Counted from the first letter of the stretch, positions 12,960 to 27,000 are shown. The stretch is DNA of 64,000 bases from Chimonanthus salicifolius (GCA_013350335.1 CM023533.1:31354869-31418868), one strand, 5' to 3'. Program-made: numbers and translations. The notes: generated by a model from the letters alone, not told the origin.

Positions 12960-13280
12960 TCAGCTAACCTGGCTATGATGTATTGAGACTGGTTCTGCTA
13001 AGAAGGTCGGCTTCTCATGTCCGGCCATGATGACGACTACCTTCGGCTCCATGTCTGAAACTGTCGTTGCGGGCTTCCCGGAAACGTCGATTGTTTGGCC
13101 ATAAGACGAATTGGCCGGAGACCTACGGTGGAAACACCGGAGGATGACCAATGCAATAGCAATGACACCCAACATGACAATGAGACAGCCAAAGGGTTAT
13201 TTGATGGAAGAATTCAACCGCATTGCAATAGAACTCAACCGGATTGGGATAGAATTCAGCCAATAGATTTTAAGGTATGA
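12960..13280 (-). pseudogene. GLUTAMINE DUMPER-like gene, N-terminal half broken
   Basis: GDU proteins are small plant single-pass membrane proteins that influence amino-acid export. The minus frame from ATG 13175 gives 71 residues: the end of a membrane helix (MLGVIAIALVIL), a basic stop-transfer (RCFHRR), the GDU signature VVVIMAG and a normal C-terminus. Upstream in the same frame the helix start PFGCLIV is preceded by TAA, at the place where the family has the Tyr of its WNSPxPYLFGG motif, and the Trp codon reads TTG. Upstream of that lie further diverged 21-bp copies of the same motif. A protein starting at 13175 would lack the N-terminus and part of the helix, so I call it a pseudogene. 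No intron is expected in this family. Confidence 0.72.
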
Positions 13281-15084
13281 TATGATGCAAAGAAAATAAT
13301 ACGAGTGGTTTTTGTATCAGGTTTCATCTTCATGATCATATTTCTTGGTTCTAAATTTTTATAAATCAATGGTCTATTCTCATCAAAACTCATTAAAATT
13401 TAAAGACCAAGATTGACTTAGAGTATTAATTGACTGTGAAACTTTATATACTTCATATACATGTAATTAATTACCTATCAAATGAATTTAAATTTGAAAG
13501 ATATACGATCTATTTAATAGCGTATCTTATTAGTGTATCTCATTTGTAAAGTTCCCAATCAAAAAAAATATATATGTTGTTTGGGTTTTTGGGAGGATGA
13601 TTAGTTTTTCCATCTTCATACACACCGAGTTCAATAAAAATTAGAATTTAATAAAAGGAATTCATTTTCTAATTATTATTTTTTATATTTATTTGACACT
13701 ATAATGTAAATAAATATAAGCTAATATATAAATATGTCAGATTAGATGTCTACGAATTGAATTAAATCAAACCGTCTAATAATTAGACAAAGATAGATAG
13801 GAATTGGATTGAGTCGGCCATTTATAAGTGGATTGAGATTTGTAAGAATCATAGTAGGTCAATATTTAATAAATGAATTTAGTATGTGGGTTGAGTTTAG
13901 TACGAGTCAAGGACTAATTTTTTAATCAATGAGTCAAATTAGGTCAACCTGTTTGAGCTCAATTATATATTAAGATAGGCCAACTCATTTAATAAAGGAA
14001 AAAGTCACTTAGGGATCCAAATGATCTACTTGAATTGGGTCAACTGTTCAATAAAATACTTGGTTAGTGAACTCATTTAATTAATGAGTCGTGTTAAGTA
14101 CCCAGGTTGGTGAACTCATTTAATTAATGAATCGTGTTAAGTACCCAGGTTGGTGAACTCATTTAATTAATGAGTCATGTCATGTACGGATCAAATGTAC
14201 CTATATAAGATTAGTTGAGCTGCCTCAACCACTAAACAAATGGGGATCATGTTATGTATAAGTTGGGTTCAATCACTCAATTAATGGACTGAGTTGGATC
14301 AACCCATTTAAACTTGATCTATTCAAAATATTCTCTTCAATAAATTAGTTGGGTTGGATAAGTCATTTCAATTTTACTGGCTTATAGCGAGTCATTTAAT
14401 TAATTGGGCTTTATCAACTATGGAAATCACTAAGGTGCCAAGTATTTTTCTCTAGAAAATATTTCTCTATGATATTTTTTTAATTTTGACTCTTAAAATT
14501 TAAATTTATGAAAATTAGTGCCAATAAATATAAAATATCATATTTTTGAAACCTTATGGCTAATGACAGTGGCACTTTTTATTTTTATATTAGAGACATT
14601 TCCTATTTAATATGACAAATATAAAGATAATTTTTTTACAAAATTAAGAAGGAAAGTGCCTTTTATTATAATAATAAAAATATAATAAAAGAATAATCTT
14701 CAGCTAGGCAATGCCACCAATTGGGCTCTTACATGAACCCTAATATAATAAAAGAATAATCTTCAGCTCGGCAATGCTACCAATTGGGCTCTTACACGAG
14801 GCCTACCAGAGTTCGAAATCTCACTATCTCCTTAATACATCCATCTACTTCCTATGAATTGTATTATTATCCAATTTGAATTATTTTCAAATTGATCTCA
14901 TGTTGAATTATAAATCTATAAAAATTGACTCCATTTTGATCATTGATTTTTAAACCTTTGAAATCAAAATTTAAAATTCTAATGGACCTAATTTTGTTAT
15001 AAAAACCATTATTCTAAAAATACCTTTCAAACCCACCTATTTTCATGCACATGACCTCACTCTTGATAGCCTATAGGGCTAGGG
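13281..15084. other. AT-rich intergenic repeats
   Basis: No coding frame is supported. The region 13740-14420 repeats words such as 'ttgggtcaac' and 'ctcatttaattaatgagtc' and includes a 43-bp tandem array. Two short near-identical blocks around 'aagaataatcttcagct' lie at 14690 and 14750. The words at 14860-15000 recur at about 35170-35300. Confidence 0.5.
14062..14180. repeat. 43-bp tandem repeat, about 2.8 copies
   Basis: Copies start at 14062, 14105 and 14148 with 'ggtt(a/g)gtgaactcattt'. The 43-base period is exact and the copies differ at very few positions. Confidence 0.85.
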
Positions 15085-15394
15085 TAGGGCCTGAAATCGG
15101 GACCCGAGTTAATATTTATAGAACCTGACCCGACTCAATTCGAATTATTGACTCAAAATCTCAACCCTGACCCGACCCAAATTAAAACCCGATTCAACTC
15201 GAATTCTAATCCGACCTGCATTCTGAACCCATTTTAACTGGGTCGGCTCGGGTTAACTTATAAATTTCCCAACCCTATCCGATTCCGATTCTAATGCGGT
15301 TTTTTATCTTCTCAAACCGACCCAACTCGAGCCACTTACCCGATCCGCATGATTTCCCTGGTCGGGTCAAAACCTAACCCGAGTTTCACCCCTA
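15085..15394. mobile_element. hAT-like MITE, TAGGG family, copy A
   Basis: The left end is TAGGGCCTGAAATCGGG. The complement of the right end is TAGGGGTGAAACTCGGG. Flanking octamers are ggctaggg (15077-15084) and gcctaggg (15395-15402), matching at 7 of 8. The body is made of 'acccgac/cgggtc' words and has no open frame. Confidence 0.8.
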
Positions 15395-15795
15395 GCCTAG
15401 GGCGACTATCGGTTATGGGTGATGTTGTCGAGCTGAAAAGGATTCTACAATGAACTCAACTAAATCTTAGGTTTGAACTCAATTAAAGAACACCTCTAAT
15501 TGAGCTCACCATTGATGATTCATCCCGAAACAACAAATTCAATACCTTGGGCATGCTTTGTGACCCAAAGGTGATAATCATCATTATCAAAATTAAAATC
15601 TAATTCATTTGAAGTTGATTTTTACGTCTATTTTTTGATATTATAAACTATATCAAATGTGTTTCTCTCAATCTATTTTCAGTTGAGGTCATTTTTAAAT
15701 TATCTAGAACACATTCGTTAGAATTTATCCTTTAGAGTTTATTTACTCATCCTAACATTTACATCTCATTATTCTAACTTTATCTAGTTCCCTTT

Positions 15796-16576
15796 TTGTT
15801 TTATCATTGCTTAAAACTTTACTCCATGAAACATTATAAGCTCCCAGCAAACCGATTGAAACACCTACTTTCAATTTATCTCGTCTTTTTAGTTTGTGGG
15901 GTGGATGGTAAACGGATCTTAGATGCGGTTTTAATAGCATATGAGTGTACTGAGTTACAACGTAAGGGAAAGAAGAACAGTATCATTTGTAAGTTGGATT
16001 TGAAAAAAAGCTTACGATTTGATCCATTGGAATGTCCTCCATTTTGTCCTAGTCAGCATGGGTTTTAGTAGGAAATGGTGCCTTTGGATGGCTGAGTGTG
16101 CACTTTTGAATGCTTATTAGTGGATCTTCCAAAGGGTTTTTGTGTACCTTTTGTGGTCTCTGCCAAACGGACCCGCTATGAGCATTATTGATCATTGTAA
16201 CAAAGGCCCTTGGGCTTCTTCTATTCAAAGCAGCAAATTTGTACCTTTAGTTTGTAGACGACACCATTATCTTTTGTAAGGCCTATGAGGAGTCAATCAA
16301 AAACTTAAATCCTTAGGTGGTCTTAGTTGGCCTCTTCTCTACCAATCAATTATCAGAAGAGCGAGGTTTTTGACACAAACTTTGAAGGTGACGAGCTTTC
16401 TTTTATGGCAAGTCTACTGGGGTGTGAACGAACCTTTTTTCCCTCTACTTAGATAGGTTTTCTCCTCTGCATTGGCTCACCGGGCTACTCCTTATGAGAA
16501 TCCATTGCTAAATTTAGTAAGCGACTAGTTTTGTAGAGAGGAAAGTATTATCCTTTAGGGGGCAGATCATTTTCTT
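15796..16576 (+). mobile_element. LINE reverse-transcriptase fragment, 5' portion
   Basis: The translation from 15796 contains the L1-type RT block with ILDAVLIA and, further on, ICKLDLKK. The downstream reading continues RT-like in shifted frames to about 16570. Many frameshifts and stops show it is dead. It is interrupted at 16577 and resumes at 17082. Confidence 0.75.
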
Positions 16577-17072
16577 TAACGACCCTACCCCAACTTTCCA
16601 GTGTGATATTATCCGCTTTAGGCCTACCATGCCCTCACGGTTTTGCTTTGGGCTCTGGCCCACATGGCAAGGCCCAAAAGGCCTCACATATGGGAGAGGG
16701 GGGCTTCCCTCATATTTACACCCAACCCATCCACCTCACTACTGATGTAGGACTTTCTTTGAGGTGGGTGGGGGTATTACAATCTACCCCCCTTAAAACC
16801 AGCTCTGTCACATCACAAAGGTAGAGGGTCCACACAGTCCGAGTGTTGAACCGTACTCTGATACTACTTTTAACGACTCTATCCCAATTTCCCAGTGTGA
16901 TATTGTCTGCTTTGGGCCCACTATGTCCTCACGATTTTGCTTTGGGCCCTGGCCCACATGGCTAGGCCCAAAAGGCCTCACACATGGGAGAGGGGGCCTT
17001 CTCTCATATTAACACCCATCCCACCCACCTCTCTACCGATGGGGACGTTCTTTGAGGTGGGTCCGAGTATTA
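16577..17072. mobile_element. 496-bp nested insertion made of two 292-bp tandem copies
   Basis: The insert is bounded by identical 9-bp repeats CATTTTCTT (16568-16576 and 17073-17081). It splits a LINE whose coding sense continues on both sides. Inside, 'aacgac(c/t)cta(c/t)cccaa' starts at 16579 and again at 16871. The repeat body includes 'cacatgg(c/a)(a/t)aggcccaaaag' and 'tttgaggtgggt'. A 9-bp duplication would fit a Mutator-type transposon, but the ends show only weak inverted similarity (taacgaccc and taatactcggaccc), so the class is open. Confidence 0.7.
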
Positions 17073-17081
17073 CATTTTCTT

Positions 17082-17515
17082 GAAGTCAGTGCTATCTACT
17101 TTGCCTGTTTTCTCCTATCTGCATTCAGGTGCCCTAAGAAAGTAATCTTGTCCCTTAAAAGAAAATTTGAAAGATCTTCTTTGGAATGATTAGAAGGAAC
17201 ACCTGGTTAGTTGGCACTAAGTTTGTCTCTCAATAGAGGCAAGTGGTCTTGGTGTCCCTCTCATCGAAGATGTCAATGTTGTTCTTCTTTCGAAATGGTT
17301 ATAGAGAATTGGTTCTGACGAATAAGCTCCTTGAAATCACTGCTCATTGTAAGTACAGGATCAACAAAGGTGGTCGGGATATTAACTATGCACAGCAGTA
17401 GGATTTTGAGCATATAAAGAGCTAGTTGTGCTTGTGTGAAGAACTTTTCAAGCAAGGTACCTAACTCACACAAAACTTCACTAGCTTCGGACCTTTGGTG
17501 TTTTTTGGAGTAGAA
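17082..17515 (+). mobile_element. LINE reverse-transcriptase fragment, 3' portion
   Basis: Translated in broken frames, this part resembles the C-terminal RT region of L1-type LINEs (a block like 'SVLSTLP', then 'LPVFS' and 'GKWSW' style words). It continues the element interrupted at 16577. Multiple frameshifts are present. Confidence 0.6.
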
Positions 17516-17889
17516 GTGTGTATTTTAAGTTCAATGAGTGAAATAACTCTTAAAGATAGAGTTAAAATGAGCATATTAGAGATATTTTAAAAATGACCTT
17601 AATATACTAATAATATACTAACGGTGCTAGATTATTGAAATTGTATTATTTTTATTTTGTTTTATTTTATTTTTCTCATTGATTTTCAGCACGCACATTT
17701 GCAGAGTTACATATTATATTTTTAAATAATTTATTATTAATCAAATAATATTATTATAGTAGGACATCCGAGTTCTACTCCCAACCCGTCGGTTTCCAAA
17801 ACATTGATTCACACTAGTCGTTCTGTCGCTAATATTATATTCATTTAATTTAAACATTATACTAATACCACAAGCGGGCAACGCCCAAC

Positions 17890-18036
17890 GACTCCTATTT
17901 AATAGCAATTTCCAAATTATCAGCTCTCTTTCTTCCTTCTTTGATTCATCTCCTTGTGAATGTCTCTGAAGTTGATCCAGTCTTTTTTAGTTTTCATCTG
18001 TTCTCAAGCTCTCCAAAACTAAGTGGTCCGATTCAA
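17890..18036 (+). promoter_or_regulatory. Core promoter and leader of the ceramide synthase gene
   Basis: A TATA-like 'ctatttaatag' lies at about 17896, followed by a CT-rich leader (17926-17960). The first in-frame ATG pair is at 18037 and 18040; there is no earlier ATG in this frame back to 17941. Confidence 0.45.
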
Positions 18037-21000
18037 ATGATGCCTTCTATCGATTGGGAGGAGGAATCCTACCCTCACTACCATGATTTCGTCTACCTTC
18101 CCGTCTTTGCTTTGTTCTTCCCGACTGTAAGGTTCTTCCTCGACAGATTCGTTTTTGAGGTAGTTCGAGTCCCTTTCTTTTCGATTATGATTCTATTGAT
18201 TGTTTGGAGAAATGGGTCGCGTTTGGTTTTGGTACGATTTTTTATTGTTTGGTAATTCTATAGAAAAGGGGGAAAACAAATATCATGACGTTTGGATTGT
18301 TTAGACTTCCTTTGAAAGTTCAACTTCTTAGTGGATATTTCACTTGTTTGGTTGGTTTCGAGTTGATATGATATTGTTTTTTTTATCGGGACATTTGTTT
18401 GGAAATAGTCATTGTTATTTGTTATCTTTTAGTCGGTTGGCTTCTGATGTTTTCTTAGTAGTGTTTCTTGTTTGCTTTGTATTATTTTGAATGGACTTGC
18501 ATGGATGAAGTGTCATGTTACCTAAATCTCGTAACCTTCTTGTGGGTTTTGTCACTTTTGCCATTTATGGATGAGGAAGTCCAGTCTAAATGTGGCTATT
18601 TTTGACGTGGCAAATGGATAGGTGGACATAAGATCATGTGAACGGGTATCTGTTCGAAGTTTGAAACTTTCTTTCTTTCGAGATGGGTCTAAAATTTGAA
18701 CCATCAAGTGTCTAATCCAATAGAGAGGATCTGCTGGATAGGTGCATGCTTGGACAGATTTGAATTTAAGATGGAGCAAAGTGGAATCAAAGGATCTTGA
18801 TTGATCAGTAGTCCCATTAATGACGAATGGATTCTTTCTTGGGCAGATTTCCTTACTCGAGCTCGTTCTAGATTTGACCTTCAGAGAGAGAGAGAGAGGC
18901 TACCATTGTACCATTTTCTTGAGTGCTATATGTTTCCACTGTACTGTGCCATATTATTCTAACTTCTACCATGCATTGGTGCTAAAATAGTATAGGGTAC
19001 TTTGTTGATTATGACGATGTCTATATTTATTCCCCCTAAAGTTGGTAGAGAGATGTTAATCAAGTTAGTGATAGTGCAATCATTCAAAAAAAAGTTGGTA
19101 ATACTGAATCAGATCTAGATTGCTCCAAAGCCATCGCCAAGATGTAGATGATAGCTTGGACATTTTCAATTCACATCTTCTTTGCATAAGAAAATTGTGC
19201 CGTACCACTCAGAAACAAAAAAGGAAAAGGAAATTCATGTCATTGCATCATATTATGAAAATTTCTCTGTTTAGGATAAATAAATTTGTTCTCTATAGTG
19301 CAGTGTAAGGAACAACTATTGCAACTACGTGGTAGGTTCAAGTCACCACTTGTCTTCCAGCTAAAAACCCGCTCCTCTGTTAAAGATAAATACGTTGGAG
19401 ATGGTGGTTCAGATAAAGGGCCCATATCATGCCATATTGTCACAAAATGAGTAATAATCTTGAACAAAATTTTGTAATGATTATATTTGCCAATCTCATA
19501 CTCCAGTTGAAATCTCCTTGGTACCATTCTTCTGTGATAGACATAGTATATAATTCAAATCTGATGATCTTTCTACTATGGTCTTAGATTAAGGACATGG
19601 TTTGATCAATAGAACTCAAGATCTTACTAATACACATTATTTGTCTTAGCATCTTTCTTTCTAAGTTCCTTTTTGTTACCATGACCAAGTCCCTGTAACT
19701 ATCTTTGAAAAAAAATTGAATGTGGAATTTTAGAAATCATAGTTCCCATCATCAATTCTAAATCACACAAATCCACATAACAGCCAATCTGAAATGCAGT
19801 ACAATTCAATGAGTAGAAAACTAGGCCCATTGATAGCATAAATAAATGAGTGCTAATAGTCTAATAAGAGCCAGATTGTAATTTCATCACTAGATAAACG
19901 AGTGTTAAAGAAATAATAGTCTAATAAGAGCCAGATTGTAATTTCACCGCTAGAAAAACAATGTGGAAATAACCTGAGTGAAAGGGAAACGTATGGCACA
20001 CTACCTGTCTCTGATCCACAGTTAGTAGCATAATGGTGTTGTTTTCAGCATACCTCTGTGTTATCAAAAAAGGAAAAATAATCTGAGGCGTTGGTACAAA
20101 TTTCAACCAAATCATCATCATCTAAGCCTTCCATCTACCTAGAGTTTTCTTTTTGAGTTCTTTTTTCCACTCAATTAAAATTCATAGTTTCAGTTGTACA
20201 CATCCTTTGGGAGAATACATCAGATTTACAATTGGCTTTACTTCATCTTGATTTGATCCATTCCATCTGGCATCTATGAGGATCTCCAAATAAAATGCCA
20301 TAAATTCTAGCAGCAGTTATGCATGATTTGTTCCTTTTGACCCCGCCAGTCCAAAAGAAGCTGAACATCAGACACCTCATTATAAATTGCCTGCTGTTAC
20401 ACTATTGCAGAAGTATTAATAAAACTGCAGGAAAGGCAAGTCTTCGGAGCTGAAGGATCCAAAAAGATGGAATACATACATTCATCAGCTTACCAGTGGT
20501 TTTCGGCATGCTAGAGCAAAGCTCAAATTACTGAAGAAAATGAAAACTAATGCCAGATCTGTGCAGACAATTGGCAATGTATGAATGAAAAATTTACCCC
20601 TTTTAGAACTATGAAGGCAAAAGTAGCATGTATTTATTATGATGTGCTGTTTGCTATGCAAGTGGGTTGATTGTCAACATGTCTTAACCTGCACACAGCA
20701 AATGGCTAGAACTCTTGGTGGACCATTCACTCTCTACACCACTGTCAAACCACCCCTCTATAGACCTGTGGCATTTAGAGAAAGTTGAAAAGATGGAGAA
20801 CCGGCCTCTAACCCCTACATCCACACACAGCAGTCAGTTTCATTTCTTGAAAATGTTCCTCGAGAGCTCATCTCTTCAGGTTCATTATTGCAGTTCTACA
20901 AAACCCATCAAATCAGTTATCTCAGTTACCTTAGACATGACTTTATGGAGAGATATATCCTATTCATCCATGTTCTCTTTCTTTGGGAGATGAAAATATC

Positions 21001-24000
21001 TTCGCCCATTGACAAGAGACCATAAAGGTTGTGGATTCAAGTTATATTACCATTTTAGAAAGAGAAAATAATGAAAATAAAGCCTTTTAATGATAAAAAA
21101 AAAACTTTAAGTATAACACTCTTTGAGGAACGTTGGAATGGCTGGCATGTTATACGTGGGCAATTACAGGAAGCTTGCATATAATCATTATCAATGTTAT
21201 AGTAGTGTAATTTAGTTCCCAGTGTAATCCTTACCCATGTTCCTGCTTATGCTTTCTTTACTAGTTTTGCCTTCTATGAAGTATTAGTTGTTATCTCAGG
21301 AGAATTAAATGTTAGTCCTCCCCTATAGAGAACTAATGTTAATATAATTATGCATCTATCGGTTTATTAACACACTCCAACAAGTACATTATTGACTTCA
21401 ACCATGCATGTTAGCAGTATTTGGGCATTTACAACAAAATAGTTACTGAATCTGAATGTTAATTCCAACCATCCTGTTGATGAACAAACTCAAAGACCAG
21501 CCATGGCTAAATAGACAGGTCAAATGCCACGAACATTCAACTGGCCACATTCTGTGTGATGCACCACTGGCTTTACTGGTGTAGGTCTGGAGTTAATTTA
21601 AGAATTGGTTCACACTGCCGTCAATCTGGATCTCTCTAGTTAATGAGCAGGTGAGCTCCTTGGATTGTTTAGGTCTGGAGTAAATTTAAGAATTGGTTCA
21701 CACTGCCGTCAATCTAGATCTCTCTAGTTAATGAGCAGGTGAGCTCCTTGGATTGTTTATGTACCAAAACTCACATCAATGGCATTATCTTAATTATCTA
21801 GGGGATCTTTGTGTGGATTATTTTTCATAATTATGTGTGTATGTATATGTATGTGTACGTTTACTTTATGAGAGGCTTACCCACTCGACTCAAGTGGTTT
21901 GTTAGCTTTGAGTTGAGTGGTGTTAGGACTATCAGAGTGGGCGAAGCTCCCATTTGTGCAGCAGGGATCGAGTTGCATAGTTCTGATTGTCATAGTTGTT
22001 GGAGTAGAGCATCGGGTGAGGGCTTTCTTTGTGATAGAGAGATGGATAGGAAGAAGGTGCTTCCATGAAACAAATCTCCAAGACTTTCTTTATTGATGGA
22101 GCAATGAGACTTGGCTTTGTTGATTTTGTTCTGTGTACGTGCGAGCATGTGCAATTCAATATTGCTTCAATTATTTACATTGAGTGAATAGTTGAGAGAG
22201 TTACATTTGTTACTTTTTTCAATTAGGGTTTCCAATTGTGGCTTTTATGGCATCCCGCATCCTTGTTGGGGCCCTTGACAGTTTGGGTAACTGAACAACA
22301 TTACCTGATAGTACAAAATGAGTGCATCAGGAATCAATATATACATATTGAGGAGCCTATTGTTGCTTTCTACTGAATACACTTGAATTGATTTGTCAGG
22401 CTTTGTTGAAAACATAAAAGTTACCAATTTGCCTTTCGTTTCTTTTAAGCTCTCTCTCTCTCTCAAGGATGAGATTTCTCTACCTTTAGTTGAATGGGAT
22501 GTGTGTGCTTGCTTCAGAAAGTAGGGAGGAGATTAATTCTTGGACATTGGCATTCCCTGCCTGATGCTGATAAAGAAGGAAAAAGGAGAATCAATAAATT
22601 CAAGGAGTCAGCATGGAAGTTCCTTTATTTTTGTTCAGGAGAAATTCTAGCTCTTTCTGTTACATATACTGAACCTTGGTTCACCAACACCAGATGCTTT
22701 TGGATGGGGCCTGGAGAGCAGGTCTGGCCCGATCAAAGAATTAAGTAAGCTCTTATCATAGAAATACTTTGTTGTTTTGCTTCAGCTATCTTGTAGTAGT
22801 ATTATTCATCATCACCAGTACTTTTTAGTGTGACATGGAGGTATATATATTCAGGTCCCCTAGACACCAATGCTTATATGTGTACCATGATTACCTGGAC
22901 AAATGAGGTCCATAAGGGCTCCATTTTGACACCTTCCCCCCTCACACAGCTCTAGCTCATGTGAATTGGATTCTCACCCAATTTGTTTCAATTATGAGAT
23001 GACCTCATCATTAGGTTGAAGCCCACTCATATTTGGATTAAAAAAATGTTTTAAAGTGATGAAAACTTTGGGCCCACATAGGAGTGTGCATGTGAGCGTG
23101 CATGGGTTCAAGCAAATAACTTTCCATCCAATCCTTCCATGCAGGCCCCACATAGTGGTGTGCAAGTAGGGGCATGGATGATTCTACATTTTATATATCA
23201 TTTATATTTATATGTTATTATTTATACAAGGTATCAGCCACACCCTCTATAAAAGGTGTCTCATGGTGAGAGCTTGATGTGGAGAATATCCATAGTCATG
23301 GGAGTTGGTCCCTAGGAAAGATCTATGCTTGGATATGATGCTTATGAAAAATTAGCTTGATTGAACGACTTTAAACGTGGTTTTAAAGGCCCCAAATCAG
23401 CGTAGATAGAGGTACAATTTTATAATGTTCCAATCTAACAGTGGTGTAATTCAAGTACGGGATCCAACTGGGTATAGATCCAATAATATGGGCTAATGGG
23501 GGTTCTCACCATGTGAACCACCATGAGCACTTGTGTGTACCCCTATTTGGGGCATGGGACCATAGCAATGGGTTTGTTGGAAAGATTTAAGCTTGGATAT
23601 CAACAAAGTATTTTTTTAGGGTCCCTAAGATTAATGGTCTCATAGGACATGGTTTATTCAATGGTAGATGTAAATCACATTGAGGTCAAACTGGGTAAGA
23701 ATGCAATTTACAAGGTAAGTGGGTGTGAGTGGACGCTATAAACGAGGTCTAGGCCTTGAGTGAATATAGGCCCTATTTGGCCCGATGTTGGCAGTGCTTA
23801 TAAATGAGGCCTAGGCCTTGGGTGAATATAGGCCCTATGTGGCCCATGCTGGTGGTGCTTATATGATAACTGGTGCCTATGGGATCCTGAGCACACACAT
23901 GCACACACACATATATCATTTTGGCATGGTTATGATGGGTCCCCAACATTGATGGCAAGTTCCCCTACTAGCTCTACGGTTGATTGATCCAAAACTTATG

Positions 24001-27000
24001 CTTGCTGTATATTTCACTTTAGCAACATATGCAGCCTATTAAAGGATTTCAATCTTTCGGTCTGCCAGTCTGGGAGATGCTCTGGATGTGGAAATCCATT
24101 GTTGGCCCATCATTTCACTGGGTCCTGGTATCATAGAATTGGCCTCATTTTAACTGAATAGGCCCATATATAATCTAAACATTTACTGAGGCTCAGGGTC
24201 CTCTAAATAATGTCAAAATACTGCAAGAAAGCTGAAAAAACATTATAAAACTTCCAAAGAAAGATAATGAGATAAATAAAGATTCCTAGTATGCATGTTG
24301 GCATCTTTTTGGCACGACTAGTTAATAAATTGTAATTGAAATATATTTGTTGTCACCTACTGGCCAGATTGAAGCTGAAGGGATTGTACATGTATGTTGC
24401 TGGGTTCTATACATACTCCATATTTGCTTTGATTTTTTGGGAAACAAGGCGATCTGATTTTGGAGTATCTATGGGTCATCATGTGGCTACTTTCAGTCTC
24501 GTTGTGCTCTCTTATATATGCAGGTGCCTTACTGCACTGGACTGCTCTCAGTTTTATTTGAATTATTTCATCCTTTTTTTTTTGTTTGGTAGTCATCTCA
24601 TTCATTTTTTTTCTTTGGACAAAATTTTTCTTTTCCATGTATTGTTGCTGCAACTCAATGTTTGCATCCCCCTGTTATATTCAATTATATTAGATTAGGG
24701 TTTCTTTTGATGTACTTTTAATTTTTGATACTTGTTCTCATTTCATTTATTGTTTAGAGGATGAGGCTTTTTTTCTTGTCCATCTAAAATCATGATTTGG
24801 GAACCCCAAAAGTAGATCATTGATTCAAGAAAATATCAAGTTGCTTTCAGAATTTCAAGTTAACTGTACTTCATGATCACTTCTGTAGCAGGGAAGTTTA
24901 TCCCTGCCATCTTCATGTAAGATTCTATGCAAAATTCAAGGTGGAAAGATGGGACTATTACAGCACAGCGGCTCATACCTATATGTGTGAAAGATAAATT
25001 AATTTTCAAATGAATTTCTTGTACATCATGGTATCTTTATTCAGAAATGTTATTGCATAAATGATGGGAGCTAACCAAAGCATTCATCAAAGTTGAGGAA
25101 TGACAATTCAAATCTTTTGGGAACTAAACCCAGGTATTATTGAAGCTTTGTAAAAAGGGGTGCTTGATCTGCTGAAAAGTGAAACGAAATAGTTCCATAA
25201 TCAACTTATGATCTCCTTAAAACCAGAAATTCAATCCTTATCAATTTTCTTCTTAAATAAACTGTGGGTTCCTAAGGCATCGGTGGGAGTGTGTGGGGTT
25301 GGGGTGGGGGTGGGGGAGGATTGGAATTGTGTGTTCTATTATTCATATGAGACCTGCAAGAAATCATGTTTGAGGGTGGTTTGTGATGGATAGATCTATT
25401 ACAGTGAAGTACGCATGTATAGGAAAAGAGTTCAAGTTGGTTGTCTCAAATGTGTATGGTCTAATGTGGGGAGTGGAAGGGAAATTTTTTGGAGAGAGCT
25501 TGGATCCAATAAGAGGCACGTGGGTTTGCCATGATGCATTGGAGGTGATTTCAATGCTGTTAGATTCCTTTGCAAAAAGAGTGGAGGGAGAATAACTAGG
25601 ACTATGGAGAAGTTCTTTGAGTTTGTTGGGAGGTGGGAATTGATTGATTATCCATTGTTCGGTGGTAGGTTCATGTGGTCTAATGATCAAGAAAGACCCA
25701 CTATGCATAGGTTGTATAGTTTCTTTGTGTCAAATGAATAGGAGGAGAGATACATGAATAGTTATCAAATAAAGCTGCCAATTTTGGTGTTCAATCATTT
25801 TCCTTTTCGTCAGACAACAAAAGAGGAGTATTAGGGTTTGAGGCCTTTTTTATTCAAATTTTTGGTGGGAGGTGAGGGTTTTGGACAAGATGAAATCAGC
25901 AAGAAAGAAATTTTTCCAAGTATGATTAGAGTTTTGTCCAAACAACACTAAGGTAAAGATCCCCTAGGAATTTGCCTCAAATATGGTGATAATCCACCAA
26001 AGATCACTTCCCAAAGGTTAAGAAGTCTTCAAGGATTTCTCTCCAAATATATGTCTAAGAAGTAAAATCTTATACATCTTTTGTTATTTCTTCAGAGCCT
26101 ACTCTAAGGAGAAACCCAAAGTTGTTCTCCAAATTCTTGTGATTTCTCAAAAATTCTCCTTGTGTGCTTAAACCAATAACCAGTACCATTGTCTACTCTA
26201 TGATGTTTTAATATGGTACCAAATTTATAATTTATTTATATTTCCTAATGTGTCTTTGTTGATCTTGCAGGTTTGCTCGAGTTGGTTCTGTTGTTTTAGC
26301 TATTCATGATGCAAGTGATGTGTTCTTGGAAATGGGGAAGATGTCAAAGTATATTAATTATGAAAAGCTTGCTAGCATTTCATTTATTTCTTTTGTTGCA
26401 TCATGGATCATACTTCGCCTTACGTATTTTCCTTTTTGGATCCTTCGTAGCACAAGGTGAGAATAAATTCCTTCCCATGTTGCATGGATTTTCGAAATGG
26501 CTATCCCTATCTCACACACGTCTCCATGTTAGTTTTTTCATGAATTCTTTGTCTTTTTCTAAATTCCAATTCATGATACCTAGACACTTCAAAGTAGGCA
26601 ATGTCGTGTGTTGTGTCGTGTCGGATACTAAAGTTCATGTCCTTGGCATATCAATGGCATCTCCTTGTCGTAACCATGTCATGTCTGGGCATAGTAGATT
26701 CTAATCTATGTTGCATGGATTCTTTGAAATGAGGGATGTACCCATGTCAGATGCATCTCCGCATTTGATTGATTCTTCACGGCTTCTAGTACTGTCTCAA
26801 CATTGTCTTCAAGATAACAAAGCATTATTACACCACCTTTTAGAATCTAATTGAAGATCTGAAACATATATATTACTTGATTGCTTTGAGTGAAGTTTGC
26901 ACATTATTATTTTTTTAATTTATTGCTAACTTTACATGCTAATTTTCTTCTAAAAAAGATGTTGATTTATATTTATTAAAAGATAATGCCAGATTGAAAA

